From assembly GCA_032718475.1 (NCBI GenBank), contig JAUCBJ010003494.1, positions 1-20,360 on the forward strand: a stretch of DNA of 20,360 nt, written 5' to 3'. This document shows positions 1 through 8,505 of the stretch, in pieces. A program made the position numbers and the translations under genes. Position 1 is the first letter of the stretch. Each line of letters starts with the position of its first letter. The stretch is from Nemertoderma westbladi. Its lineage: Eukaryota > Xenacoelomorpha > Nemertodermatida > Nemertodermatidae. The notes under the pieces are model-generated. The model ran no database searches and had not been told where the DNA came from. It was given only the letters and a program-made list of their open reading frames with translations.

Positions 1-677
1 TTTATATTGTTATACTGCTATTTACTGTCAGTTATTCATTATATTTGTTGATGAATTATTATATTGGAATAACGAGAAATAACCCCGACACCCAATATTC
101 TTGATATACCGAAGGTAAGAGAGAAAGGTTACCAATAACGATTGTGACTTATGTTAAAGTGGTTTGAAGTGAATCTAATGTTATTTGATAGACCCTACAT
201 GAGTCAGTCTGTGTTCCTTTTATATGTGACTAAAATCAGTGAAGATTGGCAGATTAGTGTGCAGTATTGTGCAGCATTGCGTATGAGTGAGTCTGTTAAA
301 GAAGCATTTCCTAAAGAATGCGCCATATATTTTAATTATAATTAAGCCATATCGTTGTGAGTAGTTTAAGTCATAACTCTGTTTATATAGATAAAGCGCC
401 ACGTCCTAAAGGAACTGTTAATATTTCCGAAGGTAAATAATATTGTCAGAGATTATATAATACTGTCAGTCGAATAATACATTAAGCTTACATAGCAATA
501 AAATTAAACCGTCGAACCCAATCTCCCGGGAATATCCAGCGGGTGAATGGTCGCGCACGGATTGGTTTTGACTAGTGTAGTGAATCAAATACTTGTCATA
601 GGCTAAAAAGCGATTTAATATCTAGAAGACATCTTAATTTGGCGGGTTAAACTGCCAAAGGTCTGAAAGCGCGAACA
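1..677 (-). repeat. Left inverted arm: diverged reverse complement of X plus the start of R
   Basis: Read on the minus strand, 677 down to about 386 aligns with 6968-7271 (X), and 392 down to 1 aligns with the first ~390 bases of R (678-1070 and 7272-7665). Shared landmarks include GGCAGTTTAACCCGCC, TTCCTTTAGGACGTGGCGC, CATTCACCCGCTGGATAT and CTAAAGAATGCGCC. By eye X is about 75-80% identical and the R part lower. The X-R junction in this arm (around 385) matches the junction at 7271/7272, so the arm descends from the same arrangement. The homology reaches the window edge, so the true outer end is not visible. The arm is far more diverged than the two R copies are from each other, so it is older. 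Confidence 0.85.
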
Positions 678-1885
678 ATCTATATAAACAGAGCTATGGC
701 TTACACTAAACACAACGGAATGGATTATAAGTTACACATAAGGCGCATTCTTTAGGAGATGCTTTGTTACGCGGACAAGCACATACAGACTATTGCACAC
801 CGCTGCACACTGAATTGCCGATAGTCACTGATTTTAATCATATATAAAGAGAATAGCAACCGACATTTGTAGGGCCTATAAAATAGCATTCAATTCACTA
901 CAAACCACGATAATATAAGTCGCAATTGCTATATGTAGCCGGTCTCTCTAACCTTAGTGTATCAAGAAGATCGGGGTTTCTGATCGTTTATAGTTATTCT
1001 CCAAATAACAATATGCAAACGAATGATACATTTAATAACAAACAGCAAATAGCAGTAAATAATGTGCAATACGTACCGTACCGTTATGTGTTCTTAGTGT
1101 CTCGTACCGCTGTACCGGTAACAGTTATGTGTTCTTATAATTAAAGCCGTTCTAATGTTGGAATAAAACAGAATAATTCCATAGCCGATGTTCATGGCAT
1201 CAGGAAAACCAACACACTGAACCCTGTGAGCTGTTGCAGGTAGCTTTCAACACAAGGAGGAAAAGCTCTCATTGGCAGAGTTCCAGTTTCTATAAGTTCC
1301 ATGAATGTCTAAATGCCAAACCTCCCTAGCCTTTGCAGCCCATAGCCAATACAAGGCTAAATCGCTTGGTCTGCTTGGTCGATCATTGTTCTGATTGGTT
1401 AATCGAACAGAACAAAGAGGCCATATGTACAGCAAATCAGCCAACCAGCGGGCGGATTGTGCCACTAGAAGCAACAGTTTAGAGGATTTGAGCGAATGGG
1501 GAAAAACTGGATTACAAATGGAAAAGGCCAGTTATATCCCCAAAGCTTTTACACCGCTCCCAGAAAATGGGATTTAATTATATAAAATATAAAAAATCAC
1601 AGTTTCTAAAATATAAAAATACTCTAAACAGTTAGTCTTTCTTGCGCGGACGGCGTTTACGCAGTTTCTTGAGGCTAGCAAGAGTCCTTTTCTCTTTGGG
1701 GCGAGCCACTTTACTAGGAGGGCTATAACTCCTGGGTGAAGGGTGCAATACAATTGCATCAGAAGATTAGGGTTATGGTCGGTGTCTCGTCCATTTCGAT
1801 ATGCTTCTCCCCGAGCTGATTTTCCTCTGCTTGTCGTTGGATGTGTCCATCCAAAAATTCTCGCGGAGAATAGGGTCGTCCAAGT
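678..1885 (+). repeat. Direct repeat R, copy 1 (1,208 bp)
   Basis: This stretch is repeated at 7272-8479 with a constant offset of 6,594 bases and no mismatch seen by eye. The left edge is at ATCTATATAAACAGAG and the right edge at GGGTCGTCCAAGT, after which the copies diverge. Its right ~250 bases contain the 3' end of the minus-strand gene described below. The rest (about 678-1631) is non-coding. It contains TATA-like strings (681-687, 842-848, 873-879), three CCAAT/ATTGG boxes (1271-1275, 1346-1350, 1394-1398) and a doubled GTTATGTGTTCTTA (1083-1096 and 1126-1139). Short open frames inside it look non-coding. It is neither a recognised LTR nor a recognised TIR. Confidence 0.95.
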
Positions 1886-1959
1886 TCGATAACTTCTTAG
1901 AGATTCTGGATTTCCCGATCGAACTGAGATAAAGTTACTTTGTTTACCGCTTGGACTTG
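1632..1959 (-). pseudogene. 3' tail of the unidentified minus-strand gene, broken, with a basic C-terminus
   Basis: Below the TAG at 1960-1962 the same frame stays readable for another 66 codons. It passes one TAA (1897-1899) and ends at TGA 1759-1761. The next frame, from 1766, is open to TAA 1632-1634 and encodes a serine/proline stretch followed by a strongly basic end, LKKLRKRRPRKKD, like a nuclear-localisation or nucleic-acid-binding tail. I infer that the real C-terminus lay at 1632 and that a +1 shift near 1765 separates the parts. The R boundary at 1885 falls inside this tail, so a severed copy is present at 8226-8479. The function is unknown. Confidence 0.55.
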
Positions 1960-2997
1960 CTAGTGCAATTTACGTTTATCTGAACAAGCGTAGGTTCCTT
2001 TTCTGATCTTTTGTAGAATAGCGTCTAACGCGTTTGGTACAACGCTCTCCTCCACTTTGGTGACAGGTTGTATCGGTGTTAAACCGGGACGATGGTAAGG
2101 GTTAAACGGCGATATTAAATGTCCGCATCCCAATCCGGCTAGGTAGGATGGGCTAATATCTAGGAAGCCCACAACCGGGGTGCCACCGACTAATTGTTCA
2201 GGTAACACTAGATCTTTGAACAGTGAGTACAACTCGGGAGGATCCGTCATACTAATAGGATCAAGAGTCTGAGGTCTCACTAGGGAATGAGGAGGTCTGA
2301 TCGAGTATTCCTGAACTCTGATCATTGGTTTATTTAAGGATCGTCTGAGTCGAACGAGCGTAGGTGATACGTCAAACAAATTTCGCTCGAAACTCCCGTA
2401 AGTATAGCGAGTAAAACCGTGTTTAGCGCAACGTCTCCGCGGATGTTTATGTCTTTCCGTTTGTTGGTTGGGTCTTGGGCATTCGTCGCAATAATAGGGG
2501 AAACGCGAGTGATCTTTCTCCAGTTTACAATATTCCTCCATCTGTTCGAAGCTATCCGGTACAACAGGTAGCGGTCGATCGGCAGTAAGATACATCATAG
2601 TGGAATAGAGCCGTTTGAGTTCTACCATGCGGTCATGATGTATACTTTGAGGATATCGAGTTTCTAGATTCTGTTGACTGGTAATATTGAGATATGTTTC
2701 TCTCAAGAATTCCAGATATTCGTTGAAGTCGCTGCGTTTATCCGGCTCTTCAACATCTTCACTTTCGAGTCGGTTTCGAATATAATTTTCGTGTTCGAGT
2801 CTCGGTTTATCCTTCCGCTTCCGCTGGGTATGATATTTAAATAAAACCATTTCCCTTTCGGTGTCTATATCGTCCGTATCGTGTAGGTCGATAGGATGAC
2901 CGGTAGTTAAGAAGTCCATATACGTACCATTACGATGTGTATAGCGAGCGGTGAATTTTCTACAGTCCAACCCACGCGCAAGTTGCTTCCGGTACAT
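1960..2997 (-). pseudogene. Unidentified 345-codon open frame (C segment of the minus-strand gene)
   Basis: This is the longest open frame of the repeat complex. I do not recognise its family. The product is rich in Arg, Pro and Tyr. Residues 170-193 hold Cys170-x2-Cys173, His183, His185 and Cys190-x2-His193, a possible zinc site. Residues 50-66 and 184-189 are basic clusters, and residues 84-135 look helical. No signal peptide or membrane segment is visible. The ATG at 2997 is probably not the original start, because the same frame continues upstream through a single TAA (3004-3006) into a further 43 codons. It also continues downstream beyond the TAG at 1960-1962. Length and amino-acid composition indicate a real coding origin; whether it is still expressed is unknown. 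Confidence 0.6.
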
Positions 2998-3003
2998 TGG
3001 CGG

Positions 3004-3135
3004 TTAGATATAACGACCATCGTCCTCCGTAGTAGTTGGACCAGCGTCACCGCGTATCAAGCTATCAACAAACGCTTGTAAAGGTAGAGTATATCGCTCC
3101 CTGATACCAAGATCATCTTCTATCAACTCAATCAT
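3004..3135 (-). pseudogene. 43-codon fragment in frame with the 345-codon segment
   Basis: This short frame begins at ATG 3135 and ends with TAA 3004-3006. The 345-codon frame starts nine bases after the first base of that TAA, in the same frame, with only two proline codons between. The peptide begins MIELIEDDLGIRERYTLP and ends GDAGPTTTEDDGRYI. Upstream, the same frame carries TAA at 3151-3153 and 3160-3162 and TAG at 3199-3201, and then joins the B segment. The simplest reading is that this is a piece of one longer gene broken by stop codons, not an independent small protein. A short intron removing the 3151-3201 stops was considered, but no GT...AG pair I tried kept the frame open. Confidence 0.5.
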
Positions 3136-3198
3136 ATCTGCTATATAAGTTTATCCATATTATAATGAGTTTATATTTAGGCGAGCGGGCGTCGCTGC

Positions 3199-3738
3199 CT
3201 ACCCCTCTCTGCCCCCGGACAGTGTAAGATCCTCAGCGCCGATATACCGTCGTCGCTGTGCTTTCGCCAATGATGTAGCTACACAACGACAACGATAACT
3301 TTCTTGGGCCATTGTGTTATTTAATATCGAGTTATCGGTATATAAATTTCTCGGATTATTATCAAGTCTATATGGGATATCATTGTCAACAGGATTATAA
3401 TTACCCTTAATAGGGTTTACTATAGGAGTTTCTACTTCGCTAGCAGTATAGATGCGTGTAGGCTCCACACCTTGCGCATGAGATACTTCAGACCTAACGG
3501 GTTGACATATTGTCACAGAGGGTGGTGATATACCCTTTTGTAAATTTACTAATTTATCGCGTTCTAGCGCGATACTTCGCTGCACTTCTTGCAACTCTGA
3601 CCTACTTTCCTTTACGTTTCCCTTTAACTGTTGAACACTGTCCCTTCTAACTCTCGGACCTGTTGGGAGGAGCGCACTCGATTCTCCTCCATCTTTCCGA
3701 GAAGAATATCCATCCCCCGCCGTCTCTCGTCTACCCAA
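3199..3738 (-). pseudogene. B segment of the minus-strand gene: second coiled coil and linker
   Basis: The open frame is 179 codons long, but only the part below about 3640 looks coding. Its upper ~115 bases overlap the A segment in another frame. From QQLKGNVKESRSELQEVQRS it continues the heptad-like pattern with which the A segment ends, so a -1 shift near 3635-3640 appears to have split one protein. The shift site has no standard X-XXY-YYZ slippery heptamer, which favours an indel over programmed frameshifting. After the coil comes a polar linker rich in Pro, Asn and Asp, then a basic patch (AKAQRRR). The frame ends at TAG 3199-3201 and is the same as that of the C segment. Family unknown. 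Confidence 0.5.
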
Positions 3739-4493
3739 TCAACCGCCGAAGCGGGATCCGCCAACGTTGTAGCGGGCAGACGAGGGACTACGGGTGATAT
3801 ATCCTTTATATTTCGCTCGGAGTCCAGGACCGACACTGTTTCAGGGGCTGTTCCTCTAGGCACAGATAATTTGGTGCTGTGTAAAGGGAATTTAAAGGTA
3901 GGTTCTGGGAGTACAGGTGTCTCTATCACCGAAGGGGTGATTTCAAGAACAGGCCTAATTATTTCAGGCTCATCTACTATAGTAGGGAGTCTTTCTATTT
4001 TAATTATTTGGTCTGTGGGTTCTGTACTACCTATGTCTACACTATCCAGTTGCATTCTCGCCTCAGGAGGTAACGTCCGCTTGAGCATCCGTCTACGTCC
4101 GCTTGAACGAGATTTATTACTTCTACCCTCGGGATTTCTCATATCACCTTCATCGGAGGAGGCAAATCCCTGTCTTCTGGAGGTATATCGACTCAGTAAC
4201 CGCATCTGAGCTGCATCCATAGCTGTCCTTTGCTTCTCCAAGCACTCCCGCCTCGCCCGAAGTTTCTCCAGCTCTAGTTGGGTGGTCTCTTCAGATGCTC
4301 TTAGTTCTGCTTCTGCCACTGCTATCCTTCTTTCCGCTTCTGCCGCTGCCGCTTTCCTATCCGCTTCTGCCGCTGCTACCTTTCTTTCCGCTTCTTTTCT
4401 GTCTTCTATCCTTTCAAGACACTGTCCAAGTCGAAGACTCATTCTAACACCTTTCAAAAGACTATCTGACAGTGCCCGTTTTGTGTCAGACAT
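3624..4493 (-). pseudogene. A segment of the minus-strand gene: N-terminal coiled-coil protein (289 codons)
   Basis: The start at ATG 4493 is the first in the frame and gives MSDTKRALSDSLLKG. Residues ~28-95 form a charged, alanine-rich coiled coil. Inside it a nine-residue unit (pattern E-A-[ED]-R-[KR]-x-A-x-A) is repeated three times at residues 34-60, which is also visible as ~27-bp repeats at about 4314-4394. Residues 120-140 are Arg/Ser/Lys-rich, and residues 150-250 are Pro/Ile/Thr-rich and probably disordered. From ~253 a second coil begins and is cut off by a stop at 3624. A coiled coil followed by a basic stretch recalls Gag-like or scaffold proteins of some retroelements, but I see no diagnostic motif. 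The plus-strand open frames opposite it are shadows. Confidence 0.6.
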
Positions 4494-4625
4494 ATTTGAT
4501 TGTACAGTTGAATGCCTACTGCTATATTACAGTTAAAGCAAGTCTAGTAATTCAGTATCAACTGTTAGCCTAGTAATTAAATTACCGATACTGTTACTCA
4601 GTGTAACGTGATATATATACAATGT
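4494..4625 (-). promoter_or_regulatory. Possible promoter/leader of the minus-strand gene
   Basis: On the minus strand a run of TATATATAT lies at 4619-4611, about 120 bases before the ATG at 4493, and the leader between them carries no long open frame. This is compatible with a TATA-type core promoter. However, AT-rich strings are common in this window and no initiator is obvious, so the call is tentative. Confidence 0.2.
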
Positions 4626-4875
4626 ATCAGAATACCGGTATACACTTATAGTATATATATAAGTACAAGGACAGGTTAGGTTTGGTTACAGAATACCGGT
4701 ATAATTTCAGCACAAATATATATAAATATATAATAGGCCTATCGTGAATACCGGTATACAGCTTACACTTATAGTATATATAAGTATAATTATGAACTAG
4801 AATTAATTACAGAGTACCGGTATAATTGCAGCCTAAATTTATAGAAATAAATATAATAAGCCTATTGTAAATACC
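4626..4875. repeat. Two diverged tandem copies of a ~120-bp repeat rich in ACCGGTAT
   Basis: Copy 1 (about 4630-4745) and copy 2 (about 4746-4869) each contain, in order: GAATACCGGTATACA, CACTTATAGTATATA, a second ACCGGTATAATT and an AATA-rich stretch, ending in TAGGCCTATCGT or AAGCCTATTGT. A partial third unit starts at ATACCGGTGTG (4872). No coding potential is visible. Confidence 0.75.
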
Positions 4876-5825
4876 GGTGTGTCAATTATTTTAGAATAAT
4901 TGAATTTCTGAATTTTAGGGGTTACTTGGTTACTTTAACTTACTTTATTACCGTTATTTGAGCAGTAGTCCAACTGATATTGAGACCTAGTTGTTGTATG
5001 GCAGGCCTACTATTTATAAATCGTTTGAGTTGATTTATAATATATATATACCCGTTTAATGGGTTTTGTCAATATTTGAAATAAATGTTATTATTTCTGG
5101 GGGAGTCACTACACAGAAGCTGTGCGCTCTCAGTGAAGTGCTACTTGTTGGACACTAAAACAAATAATTCTAATTTACCTAAGTTACTTAATACTACAAA
5201 TTACGTACAATTCGGGGTGAGATTACAATCTCTAAATAAACACAAAAATTTACAAGTACGAATTTTTAGGGTAATTTTACAAGAAGTCTACTAACCAGCC
5301 TAACAAAGGGTTAGAATATCTGGTTATTACAACGGACAGGATACTACGGTATTTGAAAATAATAAGTAGTAGTAAATACACTGCTTTGTCCAGATAGGAA
5401 AATACCACCGTCTGACGACTTATAGCCATATCGCTATAAGTACTACGTTATGTATCATGGAGTGTTCCTACCCAGAAGTTAATTACCGCGGTCTACCAGA
5501 ACCAACGTGCCTATTAACCACTTTACAACACAAATATACTGCCTACACACTAATCACCTTCGGAAAGCACTGTACACTAAACCCTAAATTAGGTACAAGT
5601 ACTTGTACAACAAATAATCAGTAGTTAAAAATACTTAAACAGCTAAAAGAACCACGGTATCTGCCGGAGTGACCAAAGCATAAAATCTCCAGTCTTTACC
5701 TACGCCAAGCAGCCCTGATGTAGTACCGGGGTTAGTTTAACTATAACGGTATGTATAACAAGCACAATTACTGTAGGAATAAACTTGGGGATATGAATGT
5801 TGCGAATAATAGCATAAACTCTGAA
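4876..5825. other. Non-coding AT-rich stretch with a 9-bp hairpin
   Basis: The only open frame here is a short run at 5085-5294 with unconvincing composition. A perfect hairpin lies at 5418-5441: ACTTATAGC pairs with GCTATAAGT around the loop CATATC. The sequence TTGTACAA also occurs in the 5600 region (as CTTGTACAACAAAT), resembling the core of the satellite further right, but this short match may be chance. I see no gene, RNA or known repeat family. Confidence 0.5.
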
Positions 5826-6693
5826 TAATAAATATTACGCTACGCGTACAGACTACTCAAACAAAATGCAGACCAAATACTGACAGACTACTATCAAGCC
5901 TAAACAAACTACGGTATATGCAGACTCCGAAATGGTTAGTTAGTATGCGTTCTAACCTAGTAGTACGACTTATTCTTTCAGAGGGGGTTTACCTCACAGC
6001 ACTGGAAGCCCCTACGTTCCCAACTGGCACTTTATCGGACATACACTCTACACACACCGAAACTTCCTCAGACCCAACAACAGCCAGACAACTATCCAGC
6101 CTACAAATTATCTAAATAAGAACTATACGCTACCTGTACAGACTATACAAACAAAGTACAGACCAAACGATGGCAGACTACTATCAAGCCTAAATAAACT
6201 ACAGTATATGCAGACTCCGAAATGGTTAGTTAGTATGCGTTCTAACCTAGTAGTACGACTTATTCTTTCAGAGGGGGTTTACCTCACAGCACTGGAAGCC
6301 CCTACGTTCCCAACTGGCACTTTATCGGACATACACTCTATACACACCGAAACTTCCTCAGACCCAACAACAGCCAGACAGCTATCCAGCCTACAAATTA
6401 TCTAAATAAGAATTATACGCTACCTGTACAGACTACACAAACAAAGTACAGACCAAACGATGGCAGACTACTATCAAGCCTAAATAAACTACAGTATATG
6501 CAGACTCCGAAATGATTAGTTAGTATGCGTTCTAACCTAGTAGTACGACTTATTCTTTCAAAGGGGGTTTACCTCACAGCACTTGAAGCCCCTACGTTCC
6601 TAACTAGCACTTTATCGGACAGATGCTCTACACACACTGCAATCCGTTCAGACTTCACAACAGTCAGACAACTATCCAGCCTACAAATTATCT
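5826..6693 (+). repeat. Three tandem copies of a 290-bp repeat
   Basis: The units run from about 5826, 6116 and 6406, with an exact spacing of 290 bases between matching points (for example the ATG at 5918, 6208 and 6498). Copies 1 and 2 are almost identical across TATGCAGACTCCGAAATGG through CTACAAATTATCTAAATAAG. Copy 3 has more changes and ends at 6693. Copies 1 and 2 contain the same 65-codon open frame, but in copy 3 it stops after five codons (AAATGATTAG), so I treat the frame as incidental. Confidence 0.9.
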
Positions 6694-6967
6694 GTACAAT
6701 CTGAGCAGGCTTACACATCTTCTGCTCAATCTTAACCTACAAATAAATAAAACCGACAGAAATAAGTAAACTATACAAAGGAATGAGGGGTGATCAATCC
6801 CTAATCCCCTAGCAGCCTACAATATACAATATCACAATCGAAATAGTACTGCTGTACCCGTACTGTAAGTAAGTACCGGTCCGGATGATCAGGCAGTCAG
6901 GCCTACTGGTTACCGGTCGACCGGTACTATCAACTTGATTGCTTACGCCGCAATCAAGAAGCTATAA
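6694..6967. other. Non-coding spacer with ACCGGT cluster and palindromes before X
   Basis: This stretch has no open frame. It contains a 16-bp perfect palindrome, TACCGGTCGACCGGTA (6911-6926). It also contains a hairpin with a 9-bp stem, CTTGATTGC (6934-6942) and GCAATCAAG (6950-6958), around a 7-base loop. Both lie just upstream of the left edge of X. Confidence 0.7.
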
Positions 6968-7271
6968 CTGTTACTGTTCGCGCTTTTAAGACCTTTGGCA
7001 GTTTAACCCGCCAAATCTATATGTCTTCTAGGTTATAAATTGACTTTAGCCTATGACAAGTATTTGAGACAAATAAATCCAACATTAGCCGAAGCCAGTC
7101 TATGCGCGACCATTCACCCGCTGGATATACCCGGGAGACTGGATTCGGATGCTTTAATTTGATTGCGGTGCAGGCCTACCGTACTATTCGATTGATCGTT
7201 AATATATAATCTCTGACAAATATTATTCACTTTCGGGAAATATTAGCAGTTCCTTTAGGACGTGGCGCTCT
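6968..7271 (+). repeat. Repeat segment X, right copy
   Basis: About 304 bp, homologous in reverse complement to 677-386. Its left limit is set by the loss of similarity before TGTTCGCGCTT. Its right limit is GGACGTGGCGCTC, followed by R at 7272. On the right, X lies directly before R in the same orientation; on the left, inverted X sits between an inverted R fragment and R copy 1. No coding content is apparent. Confidence 0.8.
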
Positions 7272-8479
7272 ATCTATATAAACAGAGCTATGGCTTACAC
7301 TAAACACAACGGAATGGATTATAAGTTACACATAAGGCGCATTCTTTAGGAGATGCTTTGTTACGCGGACAAGCACATACAGACTATTGCACACCGCTGC
7401 ACACTGAATTGCCGATAGTCACTGATTTTAATCATATATAAAGAGAATAGCAACCGACATTTGTAGGGCCTATAAAATAGCATTCAATTCACTACAAACC
7501 ACGATAATATAAGTCGCAATTGCTATATGTAGCCGGTCTCTCTAACCTTAGTGTATCAAGAAGATCGGGGTTTCTGATCGTTTATAGTTATTCTCCAAAT
7601 AACAATATGCAAACGAATGATACATTTAATAACAAACAGCAAATAGCAGTAAATAATGTGCAATACGTACCGTACCGTTATGTGTTCTTAGTGTCTCGTA
7701 CCGCTGTACCGGTAACAGTTATGTGTTCTTATAATTAAAGCCGTTCTAATGTTGGAATAAAACAGAATAATTCCATAGCCGATGTTCATGGCATCAGGAA
7801 AACCAACACACTGAACCCTGTGAGCTGTTGCAGGTAGCTTTCAACACAAGGAGGAAAAGCTCTCATTGGCAGAGTTCCAGTTTCTATAAGTTCCATGAAT
7901 GTCTAAATGCCAAACCTCCCTAGCCTTTGCAGCCCATAGCCAATACAAGGCTAAATCGCTTGGTCTGCTTGGTCGATCATTGTTCTGATTGGTTAATCGA
8001 ACAGAACAAAGAGGCCATATGTACAGCAAATCAGCCAACCAGCGGGCGGATTGTGCCACTAGAAGCAACAGTTTAGAGGATTTGAGCGAATGGGGAAAAA
8101 CTGGATTACAAATGGAAAAGGCCAGTTATATCCCCAAAGCTTTTACACCGCTCCCAGAAAATGGGATTTAATTATATAAAATATAAAAAATCACAGTTTC
8201 TAAAATATAAAAATACTCTAAACAGTTAGTCTTTCTTGCGCGGACGGCGTTTACGCAGTTTCTTGAGGCTAGCAAGAGTCCTTTTCTCTTTGGGGCGAGC
8301 CACTTTACTAGGAGGGCTATAACTCCTGGGTGAAGGGTGCAATACAATTGCATCAGAAGATTAGGGTTATGGTCGGTGTCTCGTCCATTTCGATATGCTT
8401 CTCCCCGAGCTGATTTTCCTCTGCTTGTCGTTGGATGTGTCCATCCAAAAATTCTCGCGGAGAATAGGGTCGTCCAAGT
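7272..8479 (+). repeat. Direct repeat R, copy 2 (1,208 bp)
   Basis: No mismatch to 678-1885 was seen by eye. The copy ends at GGGTCGTCCAAGT and is followed at once by retrotransposon sequence, whereas copy 1 continues there into the minus-strand gene. Bases 8226-8479 are therefore an orphaned antisense tail of that gene, with its basic C-terminus and TAA at 8226-8228. The identity implies a very recent duplication, gene conversion, or an assembly artefact. Confidence 0.95.
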
Positions 8480-8505
8480 GTCTCGAGGCGTACTCTAATT
8501 CTCAC

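Noticed and set aside
926-1759. Short open frames of 60-75 codons inside R (also at 7520-8353)
   Set aside because: They are preserved only because R is duplicated, they overlap on both strands, and their composition looks random. Only the basic-tail frame at 1632-1766 looks coding.
3138-3202. A short intron removing three stop codons in the minus-strand gene
   Set aside because: The GT...AG pairs tried give lengths of 62 or 65 bases and bring in a new stop; no frame-preserving pair was found.
1759-3738. A host genetic code with TAA and TAG read as Gln
   Set aside because: CAA and CAG remain the common Gln codons in the same frames, frameshifts accompany the stops, and the setting looks metazoan. 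Kept only as an observation on stop-codon bias.
3631-4209. 192-codon plus-strand open frame
   Set aside because: It is antisense to the coiled-coil segment and rich in Ser/Leu, as expected from the complement of repetitive Glu/Arg codons.
5918-6405. Two 65-codon open frames, nearly identical
   Set aside because: They lie in the 290-bp tandem repeat and the frame is destroyed in the third copy after five codons.
678-8479. R copies as the two LTRs of one retrotransposon
   Set aside because: R contains the 3' part of the minus-strand gene and its boundary lies inside a coding frame. The gag-pol fragment lies outside the pair, and no PBS or PPT flanks it.
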